Shown: positions 1 to 11,779, numbered from the stretch's first letter. The stretch is DNA of 64,000 nucleotides from Orientallactaga sibirica (GCA_036365145.1 JAEOAD010000699.1:9955001-10019000); one strand, 5' to 3'. Numbers and translations are program-made. Notes: generated by a model from the letters alone, not told the origin.

Positions 1-445
1 GTGCCAGTAGGGTGTGCGGGATCACAGCTGCGGGCGAAACCCGTCCAGCCGGGCCAAACCGGAGCCCGAGGAGCCGCGTGATGGCTGCTCCGGGGCGCGG
101 GCACCGCGCCGTCACATTCCGCCGCTCGCTCCCGGGCGCGCGGGGCCGGCCGGCGCCTCCACCGCGGGGTCCCGGCCGCGTCCCCGCCTCTCCGGCCCGC
201 GCCGCGCGCAAAGGCCGCTCGGGACGCGGACGCCGGGCACAGGCTGCGTCCGCCCACGCCGCCTGGAGCTGCGGGCGGGCGAGGCGGCTCCCATCCCCAG
301 CCGGCCCGGCGGGGCGTGGAGCGGGCGGGGACTGCTGGCCCCTCCTCTGCTGGCCCGCGCCCCGCGCTTCTTCCCGGGAGCAGCGGCCTAGGTTCCCGGG
401 CCTCTGCGGGGCATCCCGCCTCCGTGCAGGGACCCGGGAGGACCA
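1..445. promoter_or_regulatory. CpG island, probable promoter/first-exon region, cut by window start
   Basis: Very GC-rich with dense CpG, in sharp contrast to the CpG-poor DNA that follows. There are Sp1-type GC boxes (GGGCGGGG near 325, CCCCGCC near 183) and no convincing TATA box, which is typical of a broad rodent promoter. A frame starting at the ATG near 81 stays open to 500, but its Arg/Pro/Ala-rich translation looks like stop-poor GC DNA rather than a protein. The gene could run left out of the window or right into it. No exon, product or symbol can be assigned. Confidence 0.85.
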
Positions 446-1625
446 CACATGTGCCAAATCACCGCCCTGGGCAGCCAGCGTGTGGCCTCACCACAGTTAG
501 TCAGGACAACTCATGTCCCTTAGCCATCTGAGGAGTTCTCAAGCGACTCACTGGGCACCAGACCTCCAAGCCAGAGCTGCCCTCTGGAGCTAGGTGCTGG
601 CTCTCTGGCCCTCTCTGACTGTGAACTTGGAGAGACAGTAAGTCTTTGAGACCCCAATTTCCTCTCTTGTGACAAAGGATTATAACATCCAACTCAAGGC
701 GTGAAAGATGCTAGTATGTATAAAACTGCTGGGCACGGAGTTGGACAGCACAGGTTTTATGTGTTGGTTTTGTTGTGACTGTTCTATATCCACCCAAGAA
801 AGCCATTTTTCTTGCCATACAATCTTGGTGGCAGACTTTTCTACTTAAAACCTACTGACCTACCAGCTTAATATGAAAATGAGAATTCATAACTAGACAA
901 AAATATTGGCCAACATGGTACAACAGAGTGAGAGAGAGAAGAGGAAGACCCTGGCTTGAAACCCGCCTTTGGTCTTCCATTCTGCAGGTCCCCAGCAAGA
1001 GCCTGGACACCCAGCTGCTTTCCGGTCACCTGGGCCACCCTGCGAGGAGACTGCTAATAAACATTGATTGCTTCTTCCTTCCAGACCACACCACCCTTCC
1101 CGCATCCTCCCAGGCTGGGCAGGATCTTGATTAACTGCCACACCCCCATGTGACTCTTCAGAAACTGGAGGGTTGAAGTAACTGGGTCTCAGCTCCGGGA
1201 TGCAATTGTGAGGGAAAATATAAATAAAGCAGTCATAACTTCTCACAGTCGTCTGTGGCCTAGCATAATGATAGCTTGTCATACCTGTTTCTACAGGTTG
1301 TGGGGTTCCCTTCTCTCAGGGAAGCAGAGGCATAGTATTGGGAGAGTATGAACTCTCACTTGAATTCCTCCCACAGATGTTCTTACAGCCTGGACTACAG
1401 TCTGAATCACAGGAAGATTTGACCCCCTCAGGTCATATCAGAACCGCTGAGGCCCAGTGTCAGTGTTTGTAATGCGTCCAGGATTTCCACTGTGTCAGGA
1501 TTATGAGCAATGGTCTCTTTCAGCTCTCTCCATGATGCAGGCACATTGAGCGTCCCACTTCACCGCTGCTTCAACAAATGGGTACAAAGGGTAGTAGCCC
1601 CACACCCTTTCTTTCCAACTGCATA
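446..1625. other. Single-copy flank of the CpG island
   Basis: No repeat or coding region recognised. A donor-like GTAAGT lies at 638-643, a pyrimidine-rich TTCTGCAG acceptor-like string near 988, and an AATAAA near 1222. These could belong to a noncoding exon, but such short motifs occur often by chance and no transcript structure can be claimed. Confidence 0.4.
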
Positions 1626-2085
1626 TTAACTATTCACAGTACTTACAGAGTAATTGTGACAATTTCACACATGCATATCCTGATCAGGGCCACCCTTTAT
1701 TGCCTTCCCTTTTCTTCTTCTCTAATGCCCGCCCCCCCCCCCAACTCTCATGGGTTTTTTCCCCCTTCATGTTCTACAGATGAGAGAAAACATGTGACAT
1801 TTGTCTTTCTGAGTGTAGCTTATTTTGCATAACATGATAATCTCCAGTTCCACTCTTATTTCCTTCTTATTGTTGGAATAATTAATACTTGAATGGGTGG
1901 GTGCACATTTTCTTTATCCGTTCATTCATTGAAGGGCACCCGGGCTGATTCATGACCTGGCTATTGTGGATAGTGTGTCCGTGAACATGGCATGCAGGTA
2001 TCTGCACTGTCTGTTGACAAATTTCTTCAGGATATACCAGAAAGAGGTAGAAAAGGATCATGGTTCCATTACAACTGGTACTTTA
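1626..2085 (-). mobile_element. L1 fragment (ORF2 end / 3' UTR), minus
   Basis: The plus strand reads as antisense of the L1 ORF2 terminus, with the characteristic string around 1915-1960 (TTTATCCGTTCATTCATTG... GGGCTGATTCATGACCTGGC). It matches the same region of the L1 at 62820-63080. Truncated and decayed. Confidence 0.7.
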
Positions 2086-2782
2086 CTGAAAGCTAAAACC
2101 GGCTCAATACTGTAGAAGCAATTTGTAAGCCTTATGTTTGTAAACACAGCATTCCTCCTTTAAAGTATTGACCCTTCTCTGTACCTGTACACTTGTTAGA
2201 CACATGGACCTCTACATGCATATCCCAAGAAGTGAGATTTTAAGATCTCCCCCCTTCTCACCTTATGATCTTGAAGCTCTCAGCTGGAACCCTGCGGTCA
2301 CCTCCTCCTCCCTCCCTCAGCAATGTGGAGCATGTTCCCTGACTCCTTTCTTCAAGTAGCTTGTATGTGCTCCCACTTAACTTCCTGGGTTGGAGTTTGC
2401 AGAAAGTAGAGACTGTCACCCCCAAATCACTCTCTGCTCAGGTCTTAGAGTCACCCAAATACTCTGAACACATCCATGTACTTGAGCGTAGGACATCACT
2501 AACTGCTGCTACATGCTGATGACAGCCATGGGTGCCACCAGTGGTATAGCAAAGCCAAATGCCAGCAGCAGAACAGTCTGGGCCAATGAATAGGCTGCCC
2601 CACAAAGTACACCCTGGTCTTCACAGAAAAACAGCCAGAAGTCTCCAGAACTTCCAAGGGGCTGAGAGGGCACCAAAGGGTGAGTACCTGGAGAAGCTCT
2701 TAAGTTGAACTTGGTAAGATAAGCAGATATCAGCTGAAGTTTGCAAGACTGTAAGATGACCTGCTGAACAGAATCCAGAGAC
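2086..2782. other. Single-copy DNA
   Basis: No repeat recognised. A 93-codon minus-strand frame (2509-2790) ends in a hydrophobic stretch but has no family resemblance I recognise and runs into the SINE target site, so it is not called. Confidence 0.4.
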
Positions 2783-2805
2783 CAGAACAACTCTTCTGTC
2801 TTGAA

Positions 2806-2870
2806 TTGTATTGTATTGTATTGTATTGTATTGTATTGTATTGTATTGTATTGTATTGTATTGTATTGTA
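2806..2870. repeat. (TTGTA)13 pentanucleotide microsatellite
   Basis: Thirteen perfect TTGTA units in the position of the enclosing minus-strand SINE's A-rich tail (TACAA on the SINE strand). Confidence 0.98.
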
Positions 2871-3034
2871 TTTACATGGAGAGAGAGAGAGAAAGAGAGA
2901 GAGAGTAAGAAAGAGAAGGGGTACACAAGAGCCGCTTGCCACTGCAAACAAATTCTAAATGCAAGCACCACTTTATGCATCTGGCTTTACATGGGTACTA
3001 AGGAATCAAACCCAGGTTATAAGGCTTTTCAGGC

Positions 3035-3237
3035 AAGCATTTTTTATTTTTATTTTAGAGACAGAGAGAATTGCCACTGCAATCAAACTCCAGACACTTG
3101 TGCCACCTAGTGGGCATGTATGACCTTGAGCTTGCCTCACCTTTGTATGCCTGGCTTACGTGGGATCTGGAGAGTCAAACATGGGTCCTTAGGCTTCCCA
3201 GGCAAGTGCCTTAACTGCTAAGCCATCTCTCCAGCCC
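3035..3237 (-). mobile_element. tRNA-derived SINE (DIP-type), minus, nested in an older SINE
   Basis: T-rich start (TTTTTATTTTTATTTTAGAGACAGAGAG) and the diagnostic right end GCTAAGCCATCTCTCCAGCCC, which is the antisense of the SINE 5' end. It interrupts the SINE at 2796-3274. Confidence 0.85.
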
Positions 3238-3287
3238 TGCAGACACTTTGACCACTGAGCAATCTCTCCAACCCCAGAACAACTCTT

Positions 3288-4280
3288 AATCACCTTCATC
3301 TCCATAACCCTCAGGATCCACAAAGACTTCTAGTTAGAACAAAAAGGAAGAAAGAAAAGTGTCATTACCTCCAAAAGACTGAGCCTTGAATAAACAAGAA
3401 ACAACTCTGAGTCAGTGAACATTTTTGTGCCACTAATGGAACAAGAATTCATAAGCAAATTATAGAGAAGTTCCTAAGCAATTATAGAGAAACAAAGGAA
3501 ATTATGTTTTCATATGCAGCACCTCTGTGATTCTGAACTGGCTTCACCTATTTTTGCTACTTATGGAGCTGCCAGTAATCTCTCACAGAACCACAATGTA
3601 GATTGAAAACCACTGTCCCAGATGAACTTCCTTGTACAGCCCAGTTTTTCTGCCCCGTCACACATTTTCCATCTACTGACCTCCAAACAGTCATGTTCTT
3701 ACCCACACCTCTCATGACCTCCCATGACTGCAGCTTCTCAGCTTTAATTGTTTCCACATTCTCCCTTTGCCTAAACAGCTGTAGAGGGGCTTCTGTGAGT
3801 ACTTTTCTAGTCACAGTCCCCTGATTTTTCATCATTTACCACACAGAAAGCCGCAAGTGAACCAGAGCTGATAAGAAAGTGTAACAGATACAAAGGCAAT
3901 GAACCATTTCTTAATTTCCTTAGAAGGAAGAAAAATAACTGAAATACCAGGCTGGAATTTGCTCTGTTGCAGCCTTCATCTTGCTCAGTGAGAGCAAAGA
4001 GCTGAAAGAGGTTTCTTCCACCTGGCTTGTGTAACATGTTAACGAGAACTTCCACATACTGGTACACCTAACAGACCCAGACTGCTTCATTCCTCCCCCT
4101 CTCTCTCCTTCCTGCCCTTCTGTTTCACAATTCCTTTAAACCATGAAACTTATAACCAATAACTGAACTATTGCCACCCCAAAGTCAGCCTTCCTTGCTT
4201 CCCCTTGTTGTCCAAGAAGTGACTCTTGAAATTTTGGCTCACTTATATGCTAGATATAACATGGCCCTCTTTGAACCAAT
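3288..4280. other. Single-copy DNA
   Basis: No repeat, RNA gene or coding exon recognised. Overlapping frames on both strands at 3557-4067 have no family resemblance. Confidence 0.5.
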
Positions 4281-4575
4281 TTTTAATAATAGTGTGTGTT
4301 ATGCATGATGTATGTGTGTATAGTATTGTGGTATGTGTATATATTATATGCTGTACATACCTGTGTGGTATGTGTGTATACTACATGTGGTGTGTGTAAT
4401 ATGTGTGGTGTGAGTGTATAATTTGTGTTATGTATATGTATATAGGATGTATAGTGTGAATAGTATTTTTGGTGTGTGAGTGTGTGTAGTATAAGTGGTA
4501 TGTATGTATATGTGTGTGGTGCATGTGTGTGTAGTATGTGTATGTGTGTGTATAGTATGTGTGATACATATGCAG
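4281..4575. repeat. TG-rich imperfect repeat
   Basis: About 290 bp of interrupted TGTG/TATG motifs. It keeps several minus-strand frames open with His/Thr/Tyr-rich translations that are not proteins. Confidence 0.9.
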
Positions 4576-4599
4576 ATATGTGTGCTCCAAACATGTCCC

Positions 4600-4895
4600 A
4601 TGTGTACACACATGCACATGTGAAGGCCAAAGGTAGATGTTCACTCTCCTCCCCTATTGCTCTTCCACCTATTTGCCTGAGACAGATTCTCTCCCTGAAC
4701 CTGGAGCTCCCATTTTTAGGTTGACTGGCTGACCAAGGAGTCCCAGTGATCCTATTGTCTCCACCTCCACACACATCCCCCACCCAGCACGTTGGTTACA
4801 GGTGTGTACAGCGATGCTGGGCTTTTTACACAAATACTGGGAATAAAACTCAGGTCCTCATGCTTGTGGATCAAGTGCTAATACCCACCTCCTTA
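4600..4895 (-). mobile_element. B4/B3-type composite SINE remnant, minus
   Basis: After the TG array comes GAAGGCCAAAGGTAGATGTTC, a gap, then AAACTCAGGTCCTCATGCTTGTG and a terminal CCACCTCCTTAGCCCC. These resemble the antisense of rodent tRNA-derived B3/B4 SINEs, whose CA-rich tails often seed TG arrays. Confidence 0.6.
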
Positions 4896-5164
4896 GCCCC
4901 AAAACTGATTTTTAAATTGAATGTTCTTCCTCTGTTAATTCCAGATGGTCCTAACCATCTTTGATCTCTATAAGCTTCTATAACTGGTCTCTAAATGTTA
5001 TCCATTTTTCTTTGCCACAAGCATCTTCCAAAATCCAGACATTGATCTTAGAGCTTTTCAATCCTTTGATCCTTTCTGAATATAATTAGAGGTTTATTCT
5101 CTTTAAGTGGTTTCCCTTTAATATTATCACCATAGTAAATAAAAGATATCAATATTTTAAAAAT

Positions 5165-6221
5165 ATCTTATTGGAACACTCAGAAGCCATAGATTGTTAC
5201 TAGAAAACTTTCAGTGCCAGTGATGGGATACCTTCCAGTGAGTTGTTAGCCAGGGAGATCACAGATACCCCCAAAACATTATAGGCCATTGCCATGGCCC
5301 TTGTTTTCCAAACAGGAATAGATGGAAAGACCCTATTGCTGAAGACTCCACATACTTGGGCTACAAGATCACTGAGAAATCCTGCTGGAGCTGAGTTGAA
5401 AGCCTCCTCCAAGTGGACCAGCTGACAGAAAGCTGGAAAAAGCTACGCTGCATGCAGTTCAATGAGAGAGAGAAAACACCAGTAAATATACTCAACAGTG
5501 AACACTGCAAGCTTTAAATTTGGCCAGCCAGGCCAAATGAGCCAACAGATACAATAGTGGCAGGTCTGTTATGGGGGAAACCAGCCGCTCTCTAATTGGA
5601 TTGGAGGCCCGCTCCATGGGAGGGAATACATCCCTGATATTGAAAACCTATGACAGGGGTAGTCATGAGCCCTTGGGATGTAATATCTGCTGGTGTCTGG
5701 CTAAATGTATATACTATGCTCACCAAACTGCCCAGTAAGAACTTCTCTTAATGTCCATACCCATATATTAATTAATACTACTCTCACTTTTGGTTAGAGA
5801 AGCTTCTCTTTTCAGATGGCAGTGACCTTGGGATGACTCAGAAGGCACCATGGTGCTGAGAAGAAGGGACAGAGGAGTGCTTAGCACTGAAACATCTCTA
5901 ACACACCTTCCAAGGCTCAGGGTCCATTGCAGAAGTGGGGGAGTAAGAATGTAAGAGCCAAAGAAAGAGTAAGACTCCTTACAATGAGCTCCTCCAGACA
6001 CAAAATGGCCTGGATATCCATGACCTCACAGTGCCTGACACTACTTCCACATGGCCATCATAATAGGAAGAAAAGATCATGGCATTAAAATGAAAAGAGA
6101 TACTGATTGAAAGGTTTAGGGGATATGATGGAGAGTGGAGTTTCAAAGAGGAAAGTGATGGGGGGGGAGGGAAGTACCATGGGATATTGTCTATAATTAA
6201 GGAAATTTTCAATAAAAAAGT
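5165..6221 (+). mobile_element. L1 3' UTR, plus
   Basis: Segments 5208-5640 and 5870-6221 are alignable by eye to the two oppositely oriented parts of the L1 at 33037-34021 (for example AAGGCTCAGGGTCC...GCAGAAG and GGATATCCATGACCTC). It ends in CAATAAAAAAG, the polyadenylated L1 terminus. This copy gives the uninverted order for that element. Confidence 0.82.
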
Positions 6222-6229
6222 AACTAATT

Positions 6230-6425
6230 GAAAAATATTTTATTTATTTATTCATTTGAGAGAGAAAGAGGTAGAGAAAGGGGGGAAGAATGGGCAGGAG
6301 AGTTAGCCACTGCATACTCCAGATGCATGAGCCATCTTGTGCATACCTGGGTACTAGAGAATCAAACCTGGGTCTTTAGGCTTTGCAGACAAATGCCTTA
6401 ATTGCTAAGCCATCTCTTCAACCCC
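6230..6425 (-). mobile_element. tRNA-derived SINE (DIP-type), minus
   Basis: Starts with TTTATTTATTTATTCATTTGAGAGAG, carries GTGGGTACT-like box-B antisense, and ends GCTAAGCCATCTCTTCAACCCC. It lies directly against the L1 3' end. Confidence 0.9.
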
Positions 6426-6429
6426 AAGA

Positions 6430-6890
6430 TAGTGATTTTTACCTATGAGGAGCCATATTGAATTGCATGTATAAGTGAATTATACTTTGCCTCTACTGGA
6501 ATCTGGGCTGGCTTTAGTAACTTGTTCAACCAATTTCAACTAACAGAAAGAGATGGAACTGACTTCTGAACCAGTCATCAAAATGTCTAAGGTGGTCCCT
6601 TTGGAACATGCAACCTTCCTGTCCAGAGCTGTGAAGAAAGGAGTATTCCTATCCTTGGTCCATCATACTGTGGGAAAGCCATATGGAGGCCATATACAGG
6701 TACTCCAGTCCATCACTTCAGCTGTTGGCCAAGATCAATTCTAGCTATGGGAGTGCATGCACCATCTTGCATGGCAGAACAGTCAACTCTAATTTGATGA
6801 TATCCACATGAGAGGCCACAAATGAATATTATCAGCTGAACCCCATCAACCTACAACCTACAAAGTCATGAGAAATATTGATACACTGTT
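6430..6890 (+). mobile_element. Possible MLT1-type MaLR LTR, plus
   Basis: Low-level resemblance to mammal-wide MLT1 LTR sequence (CATGCAACCTTCCTGTCCAGAGC; CCATATGGAGGCCATA...). Too decayed for firm boundaries. Confidence 0.45.
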
Positions 6891-7158
6891 GCTCCAAGGC
6901 ACACTTTCAGGGTGGGTTAAAGCACAGTATGAGCAGGTAAAATAACAAGCATACTTGGGAGAGTGTTGTGGTTCTTCATGGAGCATCCTGTACCACACCA
7001 CCCAATCAACCTAGCATGCCAGATGTTTCCGAATCAAACAACTCTCCTGCTCTCTTCTCCAGAACCTCTGGATGTTGTCTTATTGCAGAGAACGTCTTTA
7101 AGATTACCATTATGACAATCTCACCAGCAAATTAATGGTAAGTCTGAGTTATGAGATG

Positions 7159-7364
7159 AGGGCTGGAGAGAGAGCTCAGCATTTCAAGCCACTTGGTTTC
7201 ACAGCCTGGTGGCCTGAGTTTAATTCCCCAGTACCCACATAAAGCCAGGTGCACAAAGTGGTACATGCATCTGGAGTTTGTTTGCAGTGGCAGGAGGCCT
7301 TGGTGTATGCATCTCTCTCTCTTTCACTCTCTTTTCTTCTGAATAAATACAAATATTTTTAAAA
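7159..7364 (+). mobile_element. tRNA-derived SINE (DIP-type), plus
   Basis: Perfect 13-bp flanking duplications GAGTTATGAGATG at 7146-7158 and 7365-7377. Body starts AGGGCTGGAGAGAG and has TTTGCAGTGGCAGGAGGCC, a CT block and an AAATAAATAC-like tail. Confidence 0.95.
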
Positions 7365-7396
7365 GAGTTATGAGATGGTCACATAGAATTAATTTT

Positions 7397-7596
7397 TTAA
7401 TTTTTCATTTTATTTATTATTTATTTGAGAGAGAGAAAGAGAGAATGGGTGCACCAAAGCCTCTAGCCACTGCAAATGAACTCCAGACACATGTGCCACC
7501 TTGTGCATCTGGCTTTATGTGGGTACTGGGGAATTGAACCTGGACCTTAGACTTTTCAGTCAAGCACCTTAACCATTGGACCATCTCTCCAGCCCC
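7397..7596 (-). mobile_element. tRNA-derived SINE (DIP-type), minus
   Basis: Flanking duplications TAGAATTAATTTT (7384-7396) and TAGATTTAATTTT (7597-7609), one mismatch. Ends CCATCTCTCCAGCCCC. Confidence 0.93.
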
Positions 7597-7609
7597 TAGA
7601 TTTAATTTT

Positions 7610-8550
7610 GAATACACAGATTTTTGAGTAAAATAAGTAGATAGCTGTACATAATGTTGGATAAAAGCTAACCACTTGAATGATTTCTAGTGTTGTAAGT
7701 CAGTGATTTTCTAAGAATAGTGCAGCTTCTATGATGTAAAACTCCATAATGAGTAGTAATTGGAAGAGTGAAGAGCGGGCTATCAACAGAAGCAGGAATA
7801 AAATGTGGGCAGTTTAATCATTTAGCTAGTGTTCAGAGATTATGTGAACACCCAACACTTTCTCTTGTCTTTCTTCAGAAGAGAGAAGTTGGCAGCAGCT
7901 CAGAAGCTGGGGAATCGTCCTCCCTCAATTTCCCACTATCCATGACTATCACCATATCCATGATTATTCTGAGGGAGGATGGGAAGCTGGGAAAGTTCTC
8001 AGCCTGGGCTCTAAGAGTTGGGAGAAGAGGCTACAGTACCACTTCTTTGTTCCTTTGTGCATCTAAGTAAATTGGTCTCAAGAACCTGGACAGTCATGAC
8101 CTAACTCTATTCTGGGATAGGCTTGCCCCTGAGCTCTATTTAGAAGTTCAGAGGACTCCAAACTTCCTGGGAGTGAAGATGGTGCTTGTCTTTAATTTCA
8201 GTTCTTTAGTAAAAGAAGTCAGCCTCCAGATGGACCAGACTGGGCAGGAGACCCAGAGGACACTTTGAGTGTGACTACAGCATGGGCTCCCAGGAGAAGC
8301 TACCAGGTTTGCTCTCTTGTTCTCCCAGACTTTGCTTGATGTTACATGTAATTTCTATAAACTGTGGCTATTGCAAAAAATATAGGTACAATTAAAATTT
8401 TCGTCTCTCATTTGCTATAGCATCATTTCAAGACCTCAGTAGTCATGTGTTGCTATATATTGTACAGAGTAGACATAGGAAAATACTGTCACAAAATGTT
8501 CTGTTGGGCATTGGTGCTTAAAGTCCAGACAAATCGGGGCTTCCAGAGCT
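7610..8550. other. Single-copy DNA
   Basis: No repeat or coding exon recognised; 7768-8070 is an open frame without family resemblance. Confidence 0.5.
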
Positions 8551-8566
8551 CTATCTTTGGAAATTT

Positions 8567-8778
8567 CAAAAAGATATTATTCATTTATTTATATATTTAT
8601 TTATTTATTCAAGAGAGGGGGCGGAGAATGGGTGCACCAGGGCCTCCAGCCACTGCTAACAAACTCCAGATGCATGATCCACCTTGTACATCTGGCTTAT
8701 GTGGGTACTAAGGAATCAAACCTGGGTCCTTTGGCTTTGCAGGCAAGCACCTTAACCACTAAGCAAACTCTCTAGCCC
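8567..8778 (-). mobile_element. tRNA-derived SINE (DIP-type), minus
   Basis: Flanked by diverged duplications CTATCTTTGGAAATTT (8551-8566) and CTATCTATGTAAATTTT (8779-8795). Typical antisense body and tail of TTTA units. Confidence 0.92.
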
Positions 8779-8795
8779 CTATCTATGTAAATTTT

Positions 8796-10014
8796 ATCCT
8801 GACCTAAAGCAAACAATATTCTCCTTTTAAATATATGTCTGAGGGAGAACCTTCTTCATACCCTTTCCCTTTCCCTTTCCTCAACCCTGTCTGCTCAGTC
8901 TGTCTTTGATTACTCAATAGTCCCGCATGCTCACATTTTCCCCCTGTATTTTAGGTCCTCAATTTGAATATTATTATAATTACTTTTAAGTCACAAATAT
9001 AGTTCGTTGTAACCCCCATTCTTTTGCATGTATATTCTTATTTTCTAGTAAAAATAACTAAGATCTCCAGTAACAGGAACCCATGTATTTTGGGGGAGCT
9101 TCAGAATTTCTCTACTTCCTGTTCCCAAACACTCAGATACAACTAGATCAACACAGACAATGTCAGAAGTAGTTAACAAGCCAAGTAAAGAAGGTTGAAA
9201 ATAGCTTTAAAAAAAAATAGCCTTCCTTAGCACTCAGCTCCATCTTATCAGTTCGGGAAGTGTGCTGAGCTATGCCTGGGTTGCCCTCCCTGTGCCAGCA
9301 TAGGGAAAGTCATGTCAGTAAACAGGAAGAGTTGAGAGCTCACCCATTTGTTTCTTGTCTCTCAGAACTATGGCCTCCACAGCTGACCTCTAATACCTCA
9401 GAAACCCTAGTTTCGTGTATTTTGCCCAGGTAGTTGGTTGTTTCTGGAGATAAAGTAAATCCAAGCTCAACCTTGACTGACTTCAGAACTCTGCAGTTAG
9501 CCTTATGAGCTCATCTGTGAACTGAGGTCCTGTACTCATGTTAAAATAGCTTTCTTTTAGTGTAAGCTGGGAAAGTTCTTTAAATCTTCATAAAACATAA
9601 AATCATGATGAAGAATTAACTAATGCTAACCAAGACAAAGGCTTTTTTGGAAGTTGAGGAAGGAACTAAGCTATGGATAATGTCAGGTAAGAATATGCTG
9701 GCAGCTGTTGGATACAAGAGACAGAAAGTCCAGTTAATGAGGCTCCAACCAGAAGGGGAAAACTCCCAAGTTAGCCACTGGGAACCTGAAAAGAATGGTT
9801 GGACATAAAGAAAGAGAAGAGGAAGAAAAAGAGGGAGGGAGGCATTTAAAGGCCAAAGAACCCAGTCCAGTCTTTCCAGGTCTGCCAAATCAAAGAACCT
9901 GCAGAAAGAAACATTGGAAATTGTCATTTAGAAATGGGCATATGGAGAAAAAGGTTGAGAGAGGATTCTGAGAAGGTTATAAAAATTATTCAAGTTTGCA
10001 GCCTTACTCATAAA
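8796..10014. other. Single-copy DNA
   Basis: Holds a short CCCTTT-rich run near 8861-8880 and purine-rich DNA near 9805-9845. No repeat family or gene recognised. Confidence 0.5.
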
Positions 10015-10577
10015 ACAAGATATGGAATTAATGTAGGTGTCCATTAACAAATAAATGGATAAAGAATGTAAGTATATATATCACAGTAGGATTGTTTAAC
10101 CAGAGAAAGAATGAAATCCTACCATTTGGAGTAATGAGGATAGAACTGGAGGACATTATGTTCAGTGAAAAACCCAGGCACAGAAAGACAAATACCATGT
10201 TCTTGCTTACATGTGGAAGCATGAAAAGTTCATTTCATGCAACTAGAGAGTATAATCATAGTCACAGAGATGAGCAAGTGATGGAGATAGGATATTTACT
10301 GGGCACAACAGTGCATTGGATAGGAAGAATAACTTTTATTGGTCAGTGGCATAGTAAGAAAACTATAGTTGACAATAATTGATTGCATGTTTCAAAAACT
10401 AAAAGCTAGTCCAGAAGGTTTTGAATATTCCAAAATAAAGCAATAAATGTCTAAAGTAATAGACATGGCAATTTCTTAGATTGGATACTGACACATTGCT
10501 TACATGTATTGAAATACCATCTATGCCCTGTAAGTATGTTCCATTATCATGTATCAATTAAACATAAAATAAAAAAT
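10015..10577 (+). mobile_element. Ancient L1 (L1MA/L1MB-like) 3' end, plus
   Basis: The order matches mammal-wide L1M 3' ends: GGTGTCCATTAACAAATAAATGG, TTGCTTACATGTGGAAGC, AACTATAGTTGACAATAATTGA, a TACATGTATTGAAATACCATCTATGCCC-like block and a final TATCAATTAAACATAAAATAAAAAA. It predates the rodent-specific repeats here. Confidence 0.85.
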
Positions 10578-10578
10578 T

Positions 10579-10749
10579 GAACTGGAGAGATGGTTTAGAG
10601 GTTAAGGAACTTGCCTGCAAAGCCAAAGGACCGAGGTTCAATTACCCAGGACCTACATAAGCCAATGCACAAGGTGGTGCATGCATCTGGAGTTTATTTG
10701 CTGTGGCTGAAGGCCCTGGTGCACCCATTCTCGCTGTCTCTTTCTGTTC

Positions 10750-10782
<33 letters not shown>

Positions 10783-10820
10783 TCTCATAAATAAATAAAT
10801 AAGTAAATAAATAAATAATA
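10579..10820 (+). mobile_element. tRNA-derived SINE (DIP-type), plus
   Basis: Inserted at the A-rich end of the L1M. Starts GAACTGGAGAGATGG, with a (CT)n block at 10749-10775 and an AAATAAAT tail. Confidence 0.93.
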
Positions 10821-10937
10821 AAGATAGCATTCTTTAAAATGTTTGAGGTCATTAAAGAAAAGGATATTCTACATTAGTGTTTTTCAAAAGGTCACTGAGA
10901 CTCTCTCAGACAGTCCTGAAGGCCAAAGCAATTTTCA

Positions 10938-11028
10938 AGGAGCCTGGAGAGATGGCTCAGCAGGTAAAGTCACTTTCTTGAAAAACCTGTGAGCCTGGGC
11001 CCAATTCCCTAGCACCCACATAAAGCCT
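10938..11028 (+). mobile_element. Partial tRNA-derived SINE, plus
   Basis: Only the tRNA-like left part is present (AGCCTGGAGAGATGGCTCAGC ... CACCCACATAAAGCC). The body and tail are missing. Confidence 0.75.
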
Positions 11029-11345
11029 AATGTAAAAATATTTAATATTAGTAATATCTGTTAAGAGTACAAAAGCTTCTTAAAGTAAAATTTGGAAACT
11101 CCCTCTACTTAAATAGCATGTGAGATCCCTGGGTAGTCATGGAAGTAACCTTGAAGGGAAATGGGCAAAAGACCAAGAAGTCTGGAGGGAGAGTTACTCA
11201 ATAAGCCTCACTAATAAAGATGTATCATGGCCACCATTGAGATTTTTACTGTTCTTTATGTGGAACACACATCATGCCCCAAATGCCCCCAAAGGTATGT
11301 GAAATTACCATATCATCCCCAACTTACTTAACCACAGCTTTTATA

Positions 11346-11715
11346 TTAGTGACTTCTCTCAGTGCTGTGACTAAATACCCAACAGAAGCAAGCAACTTAA
11401 AGGCCAAGAAGTTTCTTTTGGTTCATAATTTTAATACAGTTCATCATGGTAGGAAAAGCATGATGACTGAAGTGGCTTGGTTCATGGTGCCAGGAGCTTG
11501 CCATGACAGGTTCAAACATGGTATTGACCTGGAAGAGACCGCAATGCCAGAACCAGAAATTGATATGACCTTCAAGGCCCACCATCCAGTGACCTACTTC
11601 TGCTTGGTAGGCCATATAGTCCCAAAAGTTTTATAACTTCCCAAAACAGCACCACTAGCTGAGGACCAAATGTTCAAATACATTAAGCCATGGAGTACAA
11701 TTAAAGTTCAATCTG
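11346..11715 (-). mobile_element. ERVL-MaLR-type LTR, minus
   Basis: Antisense MaLR signature: GTGCTGTGACTAAATACCCAACAGAAGCAAGCAACTTAA at 11365-11400 and CAGCACCACTAGCTGAGGACCAAATGTTCAAATA at 11647-11680. The open frame 11274-11636 is a by-product. Confidence 0.75.
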
Positions 11716-11779
11716 TATCAGCTTTCTTAGCTATTTATCTGGTCTATGCCCAATAATTGATTAGAAATGTAGGAGGGAA

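Larger units (their letters stand above)
2796..3274 (-). mobile_element. tRNA-derived SINE (DIP-type), minus, with expanded tail and a second SINE inside
   Basis: Flanked by perfect 13-bp duplications CAGAACAACTCTT at 2783-2795 and 3275-3287. On the plus strand the order is tail, GA-rich block, then SINE body. The body breaks off near 3034 and resumes near 3238 (CCACTGAGCAATCTCTCCAACCCC) around an inserted SINE. The A-rich tail has become a (TTGTA)n array. Confidence 0.88.

Noticed and set aside
12..500. 162-codon open frame (and overlapping frames on both strands) in the CpG island
   Set aside because: Arg/Pro/Ala-rich translation open on several frames because GC-rich DNA lacks stop codons; no domain, and it reads out of the island into ordinary DNA.
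1222..1228. AATAAA as the end of a gene starting in the CpG island
   Set aside because: No convincing exon or downstream GU-rich element; the hexamer occurs many times by chance in AT-rich DNA.
4283..4783. 166-codon minus-strand frame
   Set aside because: His/Thr/Tyr repeats are the translation of a TG/TA-rich simple repeat.
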